64,000 nt of DNA from Candidatus Thiodiazotropha sp. (ex Myrtea sp. 'scaly one' KF741663) (GTDB taxonomy: Bacteria; Pseudomonadota; Gammaproteobacteria; Chromatiales; Chromatiaceae). This document shows, piece by piece, positions 27,907 through 36,951 of this stretch. The stretch spans positions 62,001 to 126,000 of the forward strand of contig JAHXIQ010000001.1 in the NCBI GenBank assembly GCA_025655555.1, given 5' to 3'. The position numbers were made by a program, and so were the translations under genes. Positions within the stretch are counted from its first letter, which is position 1. Each line of letters begins with the position of its first letter. Under the pieces are notes generated by a model, which worked only from the letters and a program-made list of their open reading frames with translations, searched no databases and had not been told where the DNA came from.

Positions 27907-28170
27907 ATGGACAATATTTCACCCAGCGAACTCGAAGTGGCAAAGTTAATTGTGGAGACCTTGAACCTGGAAGATACCAGCGCCGAGGAAATAGAATCCC
28001 AGGCACCGCTCTTCCGGGACGGACTCGGACTTGACTCGATTGACGCACTGGAGCTCTCTCTGGGCATCAAGCAGCAGTACGGTATACAACTCAAAGCTGA
28101 TGATGAGAACATCACTGAGATCTTTTCATCTCTCGCCAGTCTGACCCGTTTCATACAGGACAACCGTTGA
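27907..28170 (+). CDS. Acyl carrier protein of the aryl-polyene cluster
   Basis: The 87-residue acidic protein has the carrier motif GLGLDSIDALEL with the phosphopantetheine serine in DSID. APE clusters usually encode two ACPs; only this one is visible here. ATG at 27907 is preferred over the upstream in-frame TTG at 27892. The stop TGA overlaps the TTG start of the dehydratase gene (TTGA), so translation is coupled. It would carry the growing polyene chain. Confidence 0.9.
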   Translation: MDNISPSELEVAKLIVETLNLEDTSAEEIESQAPLFRDGLGLDSIDALELSLGIKQQYGIQLKADDENITEIFSSLASLTRFIQDNR

Positions 28171-28481
28171 CAGACTGGGAAGTGAAAACAGCCCCATTCA
28201 GGCAGGACCACCCCTGTCTGGCAGGCCATTTCCCCGGTAATCCCATCATTCCTGGCACACTGATTCTCGATCGGGTGATTGATACATTGACGCAAAAGTA
28301 TCCAAACCTTGTGGTGAGCGAGGTGGTGAGCGCGAAATTCCTCCACCCGCTGAAACCGGGTGAACATCTCACCATTGCCTACAGAGAAAACCCTGGCGAG
28401 ATGCTGTTTGAATGCCGCACGGGAGATACGCCACTCTCATCTGGCAGATTGAAGCTGAGTCCATCGGGTGAGCCGCTTTGA
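28167..28481 (+). CDS. FabZ-like 3-hydroxyacyl-ACP dehydratase (hotdog)
   Basis: The 104-residue hotdog protein has the FabZ-like active-site stretch AGHFPGNPIIPG with His21. It probably removes water from the 3-hydroxyacyl-ACP intermediates of polyene elongation. In E. coli two such subunits (ApeI and ApeP) work together, and this could be the ApeI-like one. The start codon is TTG at 28167, overlapping the ACP stop. Its own stop overlaps the next TTG start. It is shorter than FabZ (about 150 residues), as expected for the APE type. Confidence 0.85.
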   Translation: MTDWEVKTAPFRQDHPCLAGHFPGNPIIPGTLILDRVIDTLTQKYPNLVVSEVVSAKFLHPLKPGEHLTIAYRENPGEMLFECRTGDTPLSSGRLKLSPSGEPL

Positions 28482-29413
28482 GCAAAGACTGGAAAGCCCA
28501 TCAGGAGCGGGGCTCCAACATCATGTTGCATGTGATCCGCTGGGTCGCACTGCATCTAGGACGCGGTCCGGCACGCAGTCTGCTCTATCCCATCACACTC
28601 TATTTTCTGCTCACCGCATCGAGCCAGCGGCGCGCTTCCCGTGAATTTCTCAGCCTGGCATTGAACAGACCCGCGAATCTGCGCGATGTCGCACGACACA
28701 TTCACACCTTTGCCAGCACGATTCTCGACCGGGTCTATATGATGACCGACAGGTACGACTGTTTCGATCTGACCATCAACAACCATGAGTTGATCGCTGA
28801 GTTATTGGATCAAAACAAGGGATGCGTCCTGCTGGGTTCGCACCTTGGCAGCTTTGAGGTGCTGCGGATTACCGCTGTGGTGAGGCGAGAACTTCCGGTC
28901 AAGATACTCATGTATCCTCAACACAATGAGATGATGGTTCGAATTCTTTCAGAGCTCAATCCCTCACTGAGTGAAAATATCATTCCCCTTGGCCAGCCAG
29001 ATACCCTGATACGGGCAAAGGAGAGTGCCGCATCGGGATCGATTATCGGTATGCTGGGTGATCGTGTCGCCGATAGCGGAAAGACAGTCACCTGCCAGTT
29101 TTTCGATAAACCCACCACATTTTCTCAAGGGCCAATATTGTTTGCCTCTCTCCTCAAGGTGCCTGTGTTCCTCTTTTTTGGACTCTATAAGGGTGGGAAT
29201 CGATACGAGATTCATATCGAACCATTCGCCGACCAGATCCCTCTTACACGTGGATCGCGGGAGAAGGATATTCAAGAATGGACTCAGCGCTATGCAGCGC
29301 GATTGGAACACTTTGCCAGATCAGCCCCCTACAACTGGTTCAATTTCTATGACTACTGGAATGTACATCAACGCCCCGTAGAGGCAAATCCACAGGATGG
29401 TGTACCGGGATAG
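28478..29413 (+). CDS. LpxL/HtrB-like lysophospholipid acyltransferase
   Basis: The 311-residue protein has the acyltransferase HX4E motif in GSHLGSFEVLRI, followed by the family stretch IIGMLGDRVAD and the C-terminal YNWFNFYDYW. LpxL-type enzymes acylate lipids from acyl-ACP. In aryl-polyene clusters such a domain is thought to attach the polyene to a lipid anchor or an additional acyl chain. In many APE clusters it is fused to a glycosyltransferase; here the two are separate genes (see 37675). The start is TTG, overlapping the previous stop by 4 bases. Confidence 0.88.
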   Translation: MSKDWKAHQERGSNIMLHVIRWVALHLGRGPARSLLYPITLYFLLTASSQRRASREFLSLALNRPANLRDVARHIHTFASTILDRVYMMTDRYDCFDLTINNHELIAELLDQNKGCVLLGSHLGSFEVLRITAVVRRELPVKILMYPQHNEMMVRILSELNPSLSENIIPLGQPDTLIRAKESAASGSIIGMLGDRVADSGKTVTCQFFDKPTTFSQGPILFASLLKVPVFLFFGLYKGGNRYEIHIEPFADQIPLTRGSREKDIQEWTQRYAARLEHFARSAPYNWFNFYDYWNVHQRPVEANPQDGVPG

Positions 29414-29459
29414 CCAGACAGATACCGGGTATGGTTGTTGATCCAGATGGAGTTATGAC

Positions 29460-30056
29460 ATGACTATTGGTCAGAGATTATTGAGCCGTGCAGCTTTACT
29501 GCTTGGTCTGCTCCTGGCGACCCAGATTCAGGCGGAAACATCTACCTGGACTCTCGCTCAGCTTATGCTGCAGCTCTCTGAGATCGAGCATCGGGAAACC
29601 CGCTTTACCGAAACCCGCGAGCTCTCTCTTTTGAATCATGCCCTGGAGTCACAGGGCACACTCTCATTCAGCGCACCAAACAGTCTGACCAAACAATTCG
29701 ACCCGCCAGACGGTCTAGGATATGGGATAGAAGGGAGCCGCTTAACCATCCGAAAATCCGACGGCAGCATGGAAACCCTGTTGCTGGATCACTCACCCCA
29801 GTTATTGGCCTATATTGCTTCCCTGAGAGCGGTGCTTGCGGGTGATTTACCTGCCCTTTCCGTCCATTTCAAGACCCGATTGAAAGGGAGTTCCAATAAC
29901 TGGCAGCTCACACTATTGCCTCGAGAATCGGCGCTCTCACTACAGGTTTCACAGATAGAAGTCACTGGACAGCAGGCAGATATTCGACAATTTGTCGTGA
30001 CCGAACAGAGTGGAGACCGAATCATTACCCAGCTTCACACACCACGTGAAAACTAA
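29460..30056 (+). CDS. LolA-like outer-membrane carrier protein of the APE cluster
   Basis: The 198-residue protein has a signal peptide (hydrophobic stretch to about residue 25, ending in QAE) and a LolA-like single-domain beta fold. The early motif RHETRFTETRELSLL is typical of cluster-associated LolA-related proteins. They are thought to carry the lipid-linked polyene across the periplasm. GGAG precedes the ATG by 6 bases. It is followed directly by the MMPL exporter gene, a pair conserved in aryl-polyene and xanthomonadin loci. Confidence 0.85.
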   Translation: MTIGQRLLSRAALLLGLLLATQIQAETSTWTLAQLMLQLSEIEHRETRFTETRELSLLNHALESQGTLSFSAPNSLTKQFDPPDGLGYGIEGSRLTIRKSDGSMETLLLDHSPQLLAYIASLRAVLAGDLPALSVHFKTRLKGSSNNWQLTLLPRESALSLQVSQIEVTGQQADIRQFVVTEQSGDRIITQLHTPREN

Positions 30057-32370
30057 AAGCCACACGCTTCTCATCCTCTGGCTGGGTGCTCTGATCCTGG
30101 GTGGCTGGTGGATAAGCCAACAGACAAAACTGCGCTCCGACCTCAGCCTTTTCCTGCCGGACGGCGACTCCTTCGAGCAACAGTTTTTACTGTCGGAACT
30201 CCATCAGGGATACGCGACGCGCATCCTGCTGATGGCGATCAGCGGTGGCGATGCTTTTCAGCGGGCTAATCTCAGTCAGTCTTTGCTCGGCACTCTGCGT
30301 CAAGGCGACCTGTTCAAACGGGTTGAGAATGGCACACCCGGCAATTTCGAGATCGATTCTCGACTATTTGATTATCGCTATCTTCTCAATCCAGAGGCGA
30401 CCTTCTCACAAGACAGTTTAAGCAACGCACTTCAAACTCGGCTCAAGGAACTGCAATCTCCCATTCCCTCTCCATTCAAATCGCTACTACCTCGTGATCC
30501 TACCAATGCCTATGCCGCCATGCTCAGCCAATGGCAATCTCAGAAACACGTTAAACGCTCAGAAGGCGTCTGGGTTTCACGTACCGGCGATATGGCCATC
30601 CTCCTGGCTGAGACCAGAGAAAACGGACTCTCCATCGAACAGAATCAATCGATGCTTAAACAGATTCGAGGTGCATTCGAGCAGCTTGACACATCAGGCC
30701 AGCATGAACTGATCATCAGCGGTCCCGCCGCCTTTAGTGTGCAAGCCAAAAGCACCATCGAAAGAGAGAGCCGTTTACTCAGTCTGTTCGCCTCTTTCGC
30801 TATCGCTGCACTGCTCTTCCTGGCCTACCGGTATATCCCCTATCTGCTCTATGCCGCGCTACCTCTTTTCAGTGCCGTATTGATATCGATAGTCATCACC
30901 AGTTGGATATTCGGTGAGCTCCACGGCATCACACTCGCCTTCGGCATAACACTGCTGGGCGTCACATTGGATTATCCCGTCCATCTCTTCAGCCATATCC
31001 AAAATAGAGAGCGTCCAGTCAACGCCATGATGCGCATCTGGCGTACACTGGGGCTGGGTGTCATCACAACCTGCCTGGGTTACCTGGTGTTGATCACCAC
31101 CGCTTTCGAGGGACTGAAACAACTTGGCGTCTTTACCCTGATTGGGCTGATGACCGCCGCACTCAGCAGCCGCTATCTATTACCACATCTCTACACCAAG
31201 TCATTCGTTCCGCCTCAGCACCGGGGAGCCGCCCTTGTCTCATTCCTGGCCAATCCGCATCGACGGTTACCAATCGCTGTCATACTTGCTTCCATTGTTA
31301 TTACCCTGTGGTCGATGCTCTCAGCACATGATCTTTGGAATGACGATATTGCGGTACTCTCGCCTCTGCCGTCATCCCTGATATCCCAGGACCGTGATCT
31401 GAGAAAACAACTCGAGGCCAACGAAACCAATCATATGATCCTTATCAATGGAAGCGACATGGAGCAGTTGCTGCAACGTTGTGAGTCGCTGAAACAAGTC
31501 ATAGCAATAGCAGTGGAGGAACAGCTGCTGGGTGGCGCTACTCTGCTCTGTGACTATCTGCCAAGCCAGAAACTGCAGCACCAACGACAGTCCCGCTTCC
31601 CTGAACCGGATCTCTTGATTCAGCGTGTCCAACAATCTCTTGAAGGACTGCCTTTCCGCCAGGATGCCTTTGCACCCTTCATTGATGACATCAAAGCCAG
31701 CCAGTCACTCACACCGCTAACCTATGAAATGACAAAAGGTACGCTATTGCGGGATCGTCTGTCGCCGTTTGTCAGGCAGACAGCAGATGGCTGGATGGCA
31801 CTGGCACCACTTCAGCATGTGGTCGATAGCGACTCCCTTTCACACCGATTGGGTGAAGCACAACCTGGTGTGCAATACCTCAACCTTCGCAAGGAGACCA
31901 GCCAGTTAATTGGCGATTTTCGAGAAGAGGTTTTGCAGCATGTCCTGCTGGGTGTCTGTCTGATGCTTGTTGTCCTCTGGGTGGGACTGAAATCCCTCCG
32001 ACAGGCCCTGGCTATCCTGTTGCCCATTGCCTTGGCTATCTTACTGACGACTTCCTTACTGAGACTCATGGGAGAGGCGATGAATCTTTTTCATCTGATC
32101 TCTCTCATGCTGGTATTGGGTATCGGTATCGACTACAGCCTGTTCTTCTCCCGTAAATCCCATGATCAAAAAGAAAAAAATCACACACTGCATGCGCTGG
32201 GGGTTTGTGCTTTAAGCACAATCAGTGTCTTCACGATTCTTGCCACTTCCAGCATTCCAGTCCTGCACGCCATTGGTCTGACCGTTGCGATCGGTGTCAG
32301 CATGAGTTTTCTAACTACTTACACCTTTTCCAGCTCGACCACTGTGCCGAAAGAGGACGCACGTCCATGA
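30046..32370 (+). CDS. MMPL-family (RND) exporter of the APE cluster
   Basis: The product (about 774 residues) has an N-terminal transmembrane helix, a large periplasmic domain, six helices (about residues 240-400), a second large periplasmic domain and six more helices from about 620 to the end. This duplicated layout is that of MMPL/HAE-3 transporters. LVLGIGIDYSLFFSRK near helix 10 has the acidic residue typical of proton-driven RND pumps. It presumably exports the polyene lipid to LolA-like carrier protein. The start is unclear: GTG at 30010 or GTG at 30046 (given here), both overlapping the previous gene. Confidence 0.88.
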   Translation: MKTKSHTLLILWLGALILGGWWISQQTKLRSDLSLFLPDGDSFEQQFLLSELHQGYATRILLMAISGGDAFQRANLSQSLLGTLRQGDLFKRVENGTPGNFEIDSRLFDYRYLLNPEATFSQDSLSNALQTRLKELQSPIPSPFKSLLPRDPTNAYAAMLSQWQSQKHVKRSEGVWVSRTGDMAILLAETRENGLSIEQNQSMLKQIRGAFEQLDTSGQHELIISGPAAFSVQAKSTIERESRLLSLFASFAIAALLFLAYRYIPYLLYAALPLFSAVLISIVITSWIFGELHGITLAFGITLLGVTLDYPVHLFSHIQNRERPVNAMMRIWRTLGLGVITTCLGYLVLITTAFEGLKQLGVFTLIGLMTAALSSRYLLPHLYTKSFVPPQHRGAALVSFLANPHRRLPIAVILASIVITLWSMLSAHDLWNDDIAVLSPLPSSLISQDRDLRKQLEANETNHMILINGSDMEQLLQRCESLKQVIAIAVEEQLLGGATLLCDYLPSQKLQHQRQSRFPEPDLLIQRVQQSLEGLPFRQDAFAPFIDDIKASQSLTPLTYEMTKGTLLRDRLSPFVRQTADGWMALAPLQHVVDSDSLSHRLGEAQPGVQYLNLRKETSQLIGDFREEVLQHVLLGVCLMLVVLWVGLKSLRQALAILLPIALAILLTTSLLRLMGEAMNLFHLISLMLVLGIGIDYSLFFSRKSHDQKEKNHTLHALGVCALSTISVFTILATSSIPVLHAIGLTVAIGVSMSFLTTYTFSSSTTVPKEDARP

Positions 32371-33032
32371 CAGACCAGGAGCCCCCGCCAGATACACACC
32401 GTTCCCATCGATGGCTAAACAGAACCCTGCTGTTGTTGCTGATTGCCTATCCTCTAACGCTCCACCTCGGGATAGTGGAGAATGGAAGCCTGTTGCCAAC
32501 AGTCACCATTCTAGTTGGTCTGATATGGCTATCAGGTCTGAGTATGATTGCCAACAAACACCGGATTGGATGGCTCTTTATCTCAGGCGGGGGAATGCTT
32601 GCTGCTTGGCTCTACACACAAGCGGGCGATCCTGTGCTGGTACTAAAGCTACCCCCCATTCTGATCAATGGCATACTTTTCATGCTTTTCTCCAGCACCC
32701 TGTTACCGGGGAAACAACCGCTGATTTCACGCTTCGCAGAGATAATGCACGGGCACAAGCTCGATCCTGTTGCTATACGCTATACCTACGGTGTCACGGT
32801 TCTCTGGTCCGTCATGTTTATGATCATGATAGTGGAGAGCGTATTACTGGCGCTCTTCGCTACACCTGAAGTTTGGTCGCTGTTCACCAATTTTATAAAC
32901 TACGCACTGATTGGATTGGTCTTTTTTATTGAATACCGCATACGCATACGTAAACTTTCCCATCTGCAACATCCAGGATTTACAGCCTTTCTATTATCAC
33001 TACGACGTATCGAATGGCGGAAGCTGATATGA
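32367..33032 (+). CDS. COG4648-like membrane protein of the APE cluster
   Basis: The 221-residue protein has five to six hydrophobic segments (near residues 21-40, 43-60, 66-82, 90-106, 150-170 and 180-195). It begins with a short hydrophilic tail (TDQEPPPDTHRSHRW). It resembles the conserved membrane protein of aryl-polyene loci (COG4648). Its role is not established; assistance in membrane anchoring or ligase function is possible. Its ATG overlaps the exporter stop (ATGA), and its own stop overlaps the next ATG (ATGA), so the block is one translational unit. Confidence 0.75.
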   Translation: MTDQEPPPDTHRSHRWLNRTLLLLLIAYPLTLHLGIVENGSLLPTVTILVGLIWLSGLSMIANKHRIGWLFISGGGMLAAWLYTQAGDPVLVLKLPPILINGILFMLFSSTLLPGKQPLISRFAEIMHGHKLDPVAIRYTYGVTVLWSVMFMIMIVESVLLALFATPEVWSLFTNFINYALIGLVFFIEYRIRIRKLSHLQHPGFTAFLLSLRRIEWRKLI

Positions 33033-34390
33033 ATGGAAATAATACCCAGCTACTACACCACCAGCCGGCCCAGACCGTTGCCTTTCGAAGGGGTCAGCCC
33101 ATCTCAGCAGAGGACTTTCTCCTCGATGTGGAGCGGGCCGCCAGTGGACTGCCGGACCATCGCTATGTGTTCAACCTCTGCGAGGACCGCTATCACTTCA
33201 TGGTGGGCTTTGCTGCGGCTCTGCAACGCAGGCAAATCACCCTGATGCCGCAAAACGCAACGGCAGGTGCCGTCAATAACCTGCTGGAAGATTTTCCGGA
33301 CAGCTATTCTCTGGCAGAGCAACCGACCGGAGAAATCGCCACTTCACACATCAACTACAAAGACCTGATGCAAAGTGAATCTCCGCTAAAACCTGGATCG
33401 GTATTGCTGGAACCCGATCAAACAGCGGCAATCCTCTTTACTTCAGGAAGCACCGGCAAACCCAAAATGCATCCTAAAAGCTGGGACAATCTGAAGACAG
33501 AAGCAGCGCTTGCCCTGACACACTTTCCATTTAATACACACAACATAAAAAGCATTGTGGCTACCGTGCCCTCACAACATATGTACGGTCTAGCCACAGC
33601 TATCCTCTTTCCATGGCAGGGCGCCATCGGTATCGACACGGGACGTCCTTTTTTTCCTGCGGATATCTGCCAGGCGCTGTCACGGTTACCTGCCCCACGG
33701 GTACTGGTCACGACACCGCTTCATCTTCGTGCCTGTGTCGCTGCAGGGCTCGATTGGCCCTCTATAGAGTTCATCATCTCCGCCACTGCACCACTTGCAC
33801 CGTCACTGGCTGCTGAAGCCGAGCAGAAAATGGATACACAAGTCTTCGAGATCTACGGCTCAACCGAAACGGGATCCATTGCAGGCAGGCATACGGCGGT
33901 CGATGCCTCATGGAAGCTCTATGAAGGTATCGCGATCCACCCTCACACGGAAGGCTGTGAAGTGGAAGGAGGACATTTAACGGATAAAATCATGCTCAAC
34001 GACCTTATCCGGCTCAATGCCGATAACAGCTTCCAACTGCTGGGACGCGACAGTGACATACTGAAAATCGCCGGAAAGCGGGCCTCGCTGAGTGACCTTA
34101 ATCATCAATTGATCCATATTCCCGGTGTGATCGATGGCACCTTCCTATTACCCGAAGGTAATAGGAGGGAAAATCTGCGCCTATCGGCTCTCGTGGTGGC
34201 ACCTTCACTTACAAAGCGAGAGATCTTGCAAGCATTGGCGAATTCGATCGATGAAGTCTTCTTGCCACGACCACTGCATCTGGTTGAGTCACTTCCACGC
34301 AACGCCACCGGTAAATTACCGAAGAGTGCGCTAGAGGAGTTACTGAACTCCCTGCGTAATGATAATCAGTCAAATCAAGAAAATGCCTAA
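33029..34390 (+). CDS. Acyl-ACP synthetase-like AMP-forming ligase (APE)
   Basis: The 453-residue protein is a short ANL-family enzyme with ATP-binding motif ILFTSGSTGKPKMH and the later FEIYGSTETGSI. Its hinge reads LLGRDSDILKIAGKR and the catalytic lysine lies in PRNATGKLPKSAL. It probably activates the aryl starter acid for ACP, as proposed for the acyl-ACP synthetase (ApeH) of E. coli. I chose ATG at 33029 because GGAAG precedes it by 7 bases and it overlaps the previous stop. A GTG/ATG a few codons earlier (33014) is possible. The unit ends about 140 bases before the ketosynthase. Confidence 0.88.
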   Translation: MNGNNTQLLHHQPAQTVAFRRGQPISAEDFLLDVERAASGLPDHRYVFNLCEDRYHFMVGFAAALQRRQITLMPQNATAGAVNNLLEDFPDSYSLAEQPTGEIATSHINYKDLMQSESPLKPGSVLLEPDQTAAILFTSGSTGKPKMHPKSWDNLKTEAALALTHFPFNTHNIKSIVATVPSQHMYGLATAILFPWQGAIGIDTGRPFFPADICQALSRLPAPRVLVTTPLHLRACVAAGLDWPSIEFIISATAPLAPSLAAEAEQKMDTQVFEIYGSTETGSIAGRHTAVDASWKLYEGIAIHPHTEGCEVEGGHLTDKIMLNDLIRLNADNSFQLLGRDSDILKIAGKRASLSDLNHQLIHIPGVIDGTFLLPEGNRRENLRLSALVVAPSLTKREILQALANSIDEVFLPRPLHLVESLPRNATGKLPKSALEELLNSLRNDNQSNQENA

Positions 34391-34532
34391 ACACCGGGAG
34401 CAGTGTGTAGCAAGGGAATTTTATTCCTAATTGTCTTATAGAATATCTTCGTCACCATTGTGCTGCGCCATCAGGACTCGCATAATGTGCGGCTGTCGCA
34501 TGCATGACCGCCTGACCCAGCGATGACCGAAA

Positions 34533-35729
34533 ATGATGGCAATCTCACCACTCACTATTTCCAGCTATACCCTGACCAATGCCCTTGGACGAGGTAACAA
34601 TGCCTCACACTCAGCTCTGTTTGAGGGAAGAAGTGGCTTGCGCCCCTGTGATCTTGAAGATGTCGGTCTGAAGACATGGATCGGCCGGGTTGATGGATTG
34701 GAAGCCATAGCATTGCCGGAAAATCTGTCTGCGTATGACTGCCGCAATAATCGCCTGGCCTATCTTGCGCTACAACAGGATGGCTTCTCTGAATCTGTTG
34801 ACAAGGCCATTTCACAATACAGCGCAGAGCGAATCGGGATTTTCATCGGTACCAGTACCTCGGGCATTGCAACTACCGAACAGGCCTATCTGCATAAAAA
34901 TCCAACGACTGGGCAATTACGCGCTGACTATGAGCCCGAGAAAACACACAATGTGTTCTCTTCCACCTCGTTTCCCAGAGCATTTTTGGGACTACGCGGA
35001 CCGGCTTTGGCGATCTCCACCGCCTGCTCCTCCAGCGCCAAAGTATTTGCAGCAGCTCATCGATATATCGAGTCTGGTCTCTGCGATGCTGCCGTGGTGG
35101 GTGGTGTAGATTCCCTCTGCATGACCACACTCTATGGTTTCAACTCGCTGGACCTGATCTCCGAGGCCCCCTGCCGTCCCTGGGACATCGAGCGACAGGG
35201 CATCAACATTGGAGAGGCAGCAGGTTTTGCACTACTCGAAAAAACTGATGCTGCGTCAACAGGACCGAGGCTTTTGGGCTATGGCGAATCGAGTGATGCC
35301 TATCATATGTCCACCCCTCATCCACAAGGCGCCGGCGCTGTCCTTGCCATGCAACAGGCACTGGACCGTGCTGGTGTAACACCGGACGATATTGACTATA
35401 TCAACCTGCACGGTACTGCCACCCGCGCTAACGACCTGGCGGAAGACAAGGCTGTGGTCCAGTGCTTCGGCAATCGGGTCAGCTGCAGCTCGACCAAAGG
35501 CTTTCTCGGCCATACTTTGGGAGCAGCGGGTATCACAGAGGCGATTATCTCTCTGCTGTGTCTCAATTCCGAGCTGATTCCAAAGAATCTACAGACTGAA
35601 AATCCAGACCCGGAGCTGCATGCGAACGTGACGCTCACGACAGAGCGACGAAAGCTCAACTATGCCCTGACCAACTCCTTCGGTTTTGGCGGCAATAACT
35701 GCAGCCTGCTGTTTGGACGACCCGTATGA
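34533..35729 (+). CDS. Beta-ketoacyl-ACP synthase (APE chain elongation)
   Basis: The 398-residue protein has the complete Cys-His-His triad of FabB/FabF enzymes: Cys165 in STACSSSAK, His293 in NLHGTATRAND and His327 in GHTLGAAG. It condenses malonyl-ACP with the growing polyene. It pairs with the non-catalytic partner encoded next (35726), as the ApeO:ApeC dimer does in E. coli. Its stop overlaps the next ATG by 4 bases. No second stand-alone ketosynthase is visible in the cluster, although most APE loci have one for chain initiation. Confidence 0.93.
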   Translation: MMAISPLTISSYTLTNALGRGNNASHSALFEGRSGLRPCDLEDVGLKTWIGRVDGLEAIALPENLSAYDCRNNRLAYLALQQDGFSESVDKAISQYSAERIGIFIGTSTSGIATTEQAYLHKNPTTGQLRADYEPEKTHNVFSSTSFPRAFLGLRGPALAISTACSSSAKVFAAAHRYIESGLCDAAVVGGVDSLCMTTLYGFNSLDLISEAPCRPWDIERQGINIGEAAGFALLEKTDAASTGPRLLGYGESSDAYHMSTPHPQGAGAVLAMQQALDRAGVTPDDIDYINLHGTATRANDLAEDKAVVQCFGNRVSCSSTKGFLGHTLGAAGITEAIISLLCLNSELIPKNLQTENPDPELHANVTLTTERRKLNYALTNSFGFGGNNCSLLFGRPV

Positions 35730-36520
35730 TTCGCGTTGCTATTCATGCAGTCGGCCTGATGGCGCCCGGTCTACCCGGTTGGCTAGAGTCTGTCGCTGTC
35801 TTGCAAGGAACGGCACCTTATCGACAAGAACCCTTGCCACCGCTGAAACCTGCCATGCTGAAACCCAATGAGCGCAGGCGAACCACTAACACCATTAAAC
35901 TGGCACTGGAGGTCTCCGCTGATGCTTTGGACCAGGCGCCAATGCAGGATGAACTACTCTCCGTGTTTGCCTCCACTCACGGTGACCTTGATATTATCAA
36001 CCAGATCTGTAGCGCCCTGACTCAGGATGAGCGACCGGTCTCCCCGACCCAGTTCCATAACTCGGTACATAACGCACCTGCCGGCTACTGGTCCATTGCT
36101 GCAGGTTATCAGCAGACTTCCACCAGCCTCGCAGGTTCAGACGGTACATTTTCTGCGGGCCTTCTCGACGCAGCCGTCCAGACAGTGACTGAAAATAAGC
36201 CGGTCTTATTGGTGGCTTATGATCTTCCTGCACCGGCCCCACTGAATGAGGTCATCACTATTGATTCGACCTTTGCGGTTTCACTGCTGATCTCTAACCA
36301 AGTTGAAGGTAAGGACAACTTGGGGATCATTGACATAGAGACACAGCGTGATCTGTTAGAGAGTAAAATGCAGCACGCCCAGATGGAGGCACAGCGACTG
36401 GCAAGTCCTGCAGCGAGATCACTCCCTCTACTTGAAGCACTGGCAGCAAGAAACAAGACCATTCTGAATTTGCCCTATCTACCCGATCTGAATCTAATGG
36501 TTGGGCTTTCTCAATGCTGA
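35726..36520 (+). CDS. Chain-length-factor-like ketosynthase partner (APE)
   Basis: The 264-residue protein is a short ketosynthase-like fold (N-terminal type). The motif FSVASTHGDL resembles STHGD in APE chain-length factors. The site corresponding to the catalytic cysteine reads SLAGSDGTFSAG, with no cysteine. It therefore cannot condense acyl groups itself and should form a heterodimer with the upstream ketosynthase to set chain length. Length, missing cysteine and coupling to the ketosynthase gene all fit the E. coli ApeC type. Its stop overlaps the next start by 7 bases. Confidence 0.85.
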   Translation: MIRVAIHAVGLMAPGLPGWLESVAVLQGTAPYRQEPLPPLKPAMLKPNERRRTTNTIKLALEVSADALDQAPMQDELLSVFASTHGDLDIINQICSALTQDERPVSPTQFHNSVHNAPAGYWSIAAGYQQTSTSLAGSDGTFSAGLLDAAVQTVTENKPVLLVAYDLPAPAPLNEVITIDSTFAVSLLISNQVEGKDNLGIIDIETQRDLLESKMQHAQMEAQRLASPAARSLPLLEALAARNKTILNLPYLPDLNLMVGLSQC

Positions 36521-36948
36521 CCCCTCAGGAAATTTGTCAGTTGATGCCCCACGATGGCGCCATGTGTCTCTTAGAGACGCTGCTTCATTGGGACGAAGAA
36601 CATCTGGTTTGCAGCACTGAAACCCATGTCAGCATTGAAAACCCACTACGACACCAGGACCGGCTGAGCATCATTCATGCGGCAGAGTATGGCGCTCAAG
36701 CCATGGCCCTGCATGGCGGTTTATTGGCAAAGCAGTCAGGCAAGTCACCCGTCGCCGGATTTCTGGTTAGCCTGCGTGGAGTGAAGCTTTATCGCCAGCA
36801 CCTTGATGATACAGAGTTTCCCTTACAGATCACCGCTCGGAAATTGTTGGCTGACGGTGGAAATCTTCTATATGCTTTTGATCTGACCCTGAATCACATC
36901 CCGGTTGCCGAAGGTAGTGCGGCTGTTATGGCACATAGGGGGATATAG
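36514..36948 (+). CDS. Hotdog dehydratase, ApeP-like
   Basis: The 144-residue protein has a hotdog fold with the FabZ-type start LMPHDGAMCLLE, His13 being the likely catalytic residue. The pattern FLVSLRGVKLYRQHL fits the second dehydratase subunit found in aryl-polyene clusters. It probably pairs with the product of the 28167 gene. It is followed 3 bases later by the ketoreductase gene. Confidence 0.82.
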   Translation: MLTPQEICQLMPHDGAMCLLETLLHWDEEHLVCSTETHVSIENPLRHQDRLSIIHAAEYGAQAMALHGGLLAKQSGKSPVAGFLVSLRGVKLYRQHLDDTEFPLQITARKLLADGGNLLYAFDLTLNHIPVAEGSAAVMAHRGI

Positions 36949-36951
36949 TCC

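Noticed and set aside
32205-33032. Longer start for the COG4648-like protein
   Set aside because: The extra N-terminal residues overlap the exporter in another frame; ATG at 32367 overlaps the stop by 4 bases and gives a standard start.
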